Of a stretch of DNA of 9,095 nucleotides, positions 7,237 through 9,095 are shown piece after piece. Under the pieces are notes generated by a model that was not told the DNA's origin, did not search any database, and saw nothing but the letters and a program-made list of their open reading frames with translations. The stretch lies in assembly GCA_028095445.1 (NCBI GenBank), contig JAOHCJ010000022.1:1-9095 (forward strand), read 5' to 3'. Numbering within the stretch: the stretch's first letter is position 1; every line of letters starts with the position of its first letter. The position numbers were made by a program, and so were the translations under genes. This DNA comes from Candidatus Pelagibacter sp. GTDB taxonomy: Bacteria; Pseudomonadota; Alphaproteobacteria; Pelagibacterales; Pelagibacteraceae.

Positions 7237-8080
7237 TTTTTAATTTTAAGCAGTAATTATAAACTTCTTTTTTTGACACATTAGTATTTTGACTAAACAA
7301 ATCAGTAATATCTTTTATACTTAATTTTTTAATTAATCTCTTTATATTTTTTTTATCTGATTCGTTTAAAACTATCGATATATTTCTTGTTTCTTTTCCT
7401 GAAATGACAACTGTAAGCTCACCTCTTGTATCAAACTTAGAGAATTCAAGATTGTCAATGCTGGTTCTTATATATTCCTCATAAAATTTAGTCATTTCTC
7501 GACATACTAAAATTTTTCTTCCTATAAAATAAAACTTTATATCTTTTACAAATTTTTTAAATTTTTTTGGTGAAATAAAAAATATTATTGAACTATCTAA
7601 ATTAGATAATTTTTCAAAATCTTTCTTCATCTCATTTTTTTTTTCAGGGAAAAATCCATAAAAGAAGAATTTGTCATCAAACCCACTTACTGAAAACGCT
7701 GATAAAGCAGCAGATACACCTGGTATAGGAAAAATATCAATCTTTTTATTTATACATTCCTTTACAAGTATTGCTCCTGGATCTGAAACAGCAGGTGTAC
7801 CAGCATCAGAAATGAGTGACACTACACAATTTGACTCTAAAATTTCTATAATTTTTGATAAATTTTTTTTTTCATTAAATTTATGGTTTGAAATAAGCTT
7901 TGCTTTAATTTCATACTTATCCAGTAATTTTTTTGAAACACGAGTATCTTCACAAAGGATATAGTCTGATTTTTTAAATATATCTATTGCTCTAAGAGTA
8001 ATGTCTCTTAAGTTTCCTATTGGCGTAGAAACGATATATAGTCCACTTTTAACATTATTATTTTCAATATCTAGAATCAT
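7226..8080 (-). CDS. rsmI: 16S rRNA (cytidine-1402 2'-O)-methyltransferase RsmI
   Basis: RsmI uses S-adenosylmethionine to methylate the ribose of C1402 in the decoding centre of 16S rRNA. The 284-residue protein is the usual length (E. coli 286). The tetrapyrrole-methylase fold shows LYIVSTPIGNLRDITLRA (14-31), CEDTR (43-47), LISDAGTPAVSDPG (89-102) and IPGVSA (119-124), all hallmark RsmI segments. A C-terminal helical domain (about 240-284) resembles the RsmI helix-turn-helix region. It begins at the first Met, 35 bases from the divergent lpoA-like gene, and its end overlaps dolP by 11 bases. The coding strand carries two runs of ten A, each reading Glu-Lys-Lys-Asn, at residues 70-73 and 146-149. 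The yraN gene that often follows rsmI is absent here. Confidence 0.97.
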   Translation of the reverse strand: MILDIENNNVKSGLYIVSTPIGNLRDITLRAIDIFKKSDYILCEDTRVSKKLLDKYEIKAKLISNHKFNEKKNLSKIIEILESNCVVSLISDAGTPAVSDPGAILVKECINKKIDIFPIPGVSAALSAFSVSGFDDKFFFYGFFPEKKNEMKKDFEKLSNLDSSIIFFISPKKFKKFVKDIKFYFIGRKILVCREMTKFYEEYIRTSIDNLEFSKFDTRGELTVVISGKETRNISIVLNESDKKNIKRLIKKLSIKDITDLFSQNTNVSKKEVYNYCLKLKNEK

Positions 8081-8115
8081 TAAATTATAACCGATATAAT
8101 AATAACATTAAAATA
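8081..8115. promoter_or_regulatory. Divergent rsmI/lpoA-like promoter region
   Basis: This 35-base spacer separates two genes read outwards. On the plus strand a perfect TATAAT (8095-8100) lies 15 bases before the ATG at 8116, giving a predicted leader of only about 9 bases. A 17-base spacing leads to TAGAAT (8072-8077), a poor -35 match that lies inside the rsmI start. On the minus strand TATTAT (8101 to 8096) would give rsmI a similarly short leader, and it overlaps the plus-strand box, so the two promoters may interfere. A second minus-strand TATAAT (8089 to 8084) is too close to the rsmI ATG to serve it. No Shine-Dalgarno motif is present for either gene. The assignment is by position and one consensus box only. 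Confidence 0.45.
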
Positions 8116-9095
8116 ATGAAAATTATTAAAAATATATTACTTTTTATACTAGTTTTTTTTACACCCTTGAAAGAGGTGGTGGCAAATGAAAAAATTCAAA
8201 TCGGATTACTTGTTCCATTAACTGGTAAAAATTCTGAAATTGGACAATCTATAATTAAATCTACCCGCCTTGCTATTAACAAGATTAACAATTCATCAAT
8301 CGAAATTATTCCTAGAGACACTGAATCAAGTCCAGAAACCACTTTAAAGTCAGCTAGAGAATTGGAAGAACTGGGTATAAAAATAATAATTGGACCAGTA
8401 TTTAATGAAAATTTAGCTTATCTAAATCAATTACAAGGAGTAACTTTTTTATCTCTAACAAACAAAAATAACAACGAATCAAGAAATATTATTAACGCAG
8501 GTATAAATGCTACATCTCAATTAAAGGCTATAAAAAAATTCTTAAATAAAAATAAAATTAAAAAAACTATATTTTTAACACCAGATGTAAGTTACAAAAA
8601 TGAAATCAGAAAAGCAATATCCAATTCTAAAATAAAATTAATAAAAAATTATACATATAGCATAAACCCTACTGAGCTTACTAATCAAATTGAAGAAATT
8701 ACAGATTATAAAAAAAGAAAACAGAACCTCGAGGATGAAATAACAAGATTAGAAAAATCAAATGAAAATAATAAAGAGCGATTAATCGAAAATTTAAAAA
8801 AAAGAGATACTCTTGGGAAAGTAAAATTTGACTCAATTATAATTGCTGATTTTGATGAAAGTTTAAAGAGTGTTACAACTTCTTTACTATACACTGATAT
8901 TTCACCAAAAGAAAAATACTTTATAACACTAAATCAATGGTTTGACGAATCTCTACTCAAAGAAACAAGTTCTCAACCCATTTATTTTCCGTCAATAAAT
9001 AAAAAAAATTATCAAGATTTTTCTAAAGAGTACTTTAAAAACTTTAATGAAAATCCTAACGAATTATCCTTTTTAAGTTTTGATTTAGTGGGGCT
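8116..9095 (+). CDS. LpoA-like periplasmic binding-fold protein (putative penicillin-binding protein activator), 3' end outside window
   Basis: The open frame runs from an ATG at 8116 off the window edge: 326 full codons with no stop. A signal peptide is visible (KIIKN, hydrophobic 7-18, likely cleavage after VVA at 23). There is no lipobox cysteine, unlike E. coli LpoA. The mature part starts IQIGLLVPLTGKNSEIGQSI (27-46), the opening strand and helix of the type I periplasmic binding fold, followed by RELEELGIKIIIGPVFNE (81-98). Residues about 195-235 form a charged helix likely to be a coiled coil, ending DTLGKVKFDSIIIADF (231-246), a layout I recall in alphaproteobacterial LpoA-like proteins. 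E. coli LpoA activates PBP1A from the outer membrane; a similar role is inferred here mainly because the gene is divergent from rsmI as in E. coli. A branched-chain amino acid type ABC binding protein is the alternative, but no transporter genes are adjacent in view. Confidence 0.8.
   Translation, partial: MKIIKNILLFILVFFTPLKEVVANEKIQIGLLVPLTGKNSEIGQSIIKSTRLAINKINNSSIEIIPRDTESSPETTLKSARELEELGIKIIIGPVFNENLAYLNQLQGVTFLSLTNKNNNESRNIINAGINATSQLKAIKKFLNKNKIKKTIFLTPDVSYKNEIRKAISNSKIKLIKNYTYSINPTELTNQIEEITDYKKRKQNLEDEITRLEKSNENNKERLIENLKKRDTLGKVKFDSIIIADFDESLKSVTTSLLYTDISPKEKYFITLNQWFDESLLKETSSQPIYFPSINKKNYQDFSKEYFKNFNENPNELSFLSFDLVG

Noticed and set aside
7671..7964. Plus-strand open frame of 97 codons opposite rsmI
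   Set aside because: It covers the conserved SDAGTP and EDTR coding region of rsmI on the other strand and is best explained as its antisense shadow.
8706..8894. Minus-strand open frame of 62 codons near the window end
   Set aside because: It is opposite the coiled-coil part of the lpoA-like gene; its Phe/Ser-rich product reflects Lys/Glu codons on the real strand.

Overview
The window is strongly AT-rich, almost fully coding, and carries an ordinary core set of alphaproteobacterial genes. The short spacers, Lys/Asn/Ile-rich proteins, lack of Shine-Dalgarno motifs, and the Nfu-type scaffold next to trpS and murJ suggest a streamlined marine alphaproteobacterium, most likely SAR11 (Pelagibacterales). 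That assignment is inference from gene content and composition; no 16S or other marker is present.

Layout: four transcription units. (1) Minus strand, 4310 down to 29: murJ (lipid II flippase), trpS (tryptophanyl-tRNA synthetase), an nfu-type iron-sulfur scaffold gene, and a Bax-like glucosaminidase gene, with gaps of 2, 51 and 5 bases. (2) Plus strand, 4361-6646: maeB, a malic enzyme fused to a phosphotransacetylase-like domain, divergent from murJ across a 50-base spacer. (3) Minus strand, 8080 down to 6643: rsmI (16S rRNA methyltransferase) overlapping dolP (BON-domain outer-membrane lipoprotein). (4) Plus strand, from 8116 past the window edge: an LpoA-like periplasmic protein, divergent from rsmI across 35 bases.

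Functional theme: four of the eight genes (murJ, the bax-like gene, dolP, the lpoA-like gene) serve peptidoglycan or outer-membrane upkeep. They are mixed with translation genes (trpS, rsmI), iron-sulfur assembly (nfu) and central carbon metabolism (maeB). The lpoA/rsmI/dolP block is a shortened form of the enterobacterial yraL-yraM-yraN-diaA-yraP neighbourhood, and maeB/murJ/trpS/nfu looks like a shortened form of a rhizobial gene order.

I found no RNA gene, mobile element, CRISPR array, riboswitch or convincing terminator, and no gene-free stretch longer than about 50 bases. I see no evidence of an undescribed system; the items worth a second look are structural details of known genes.
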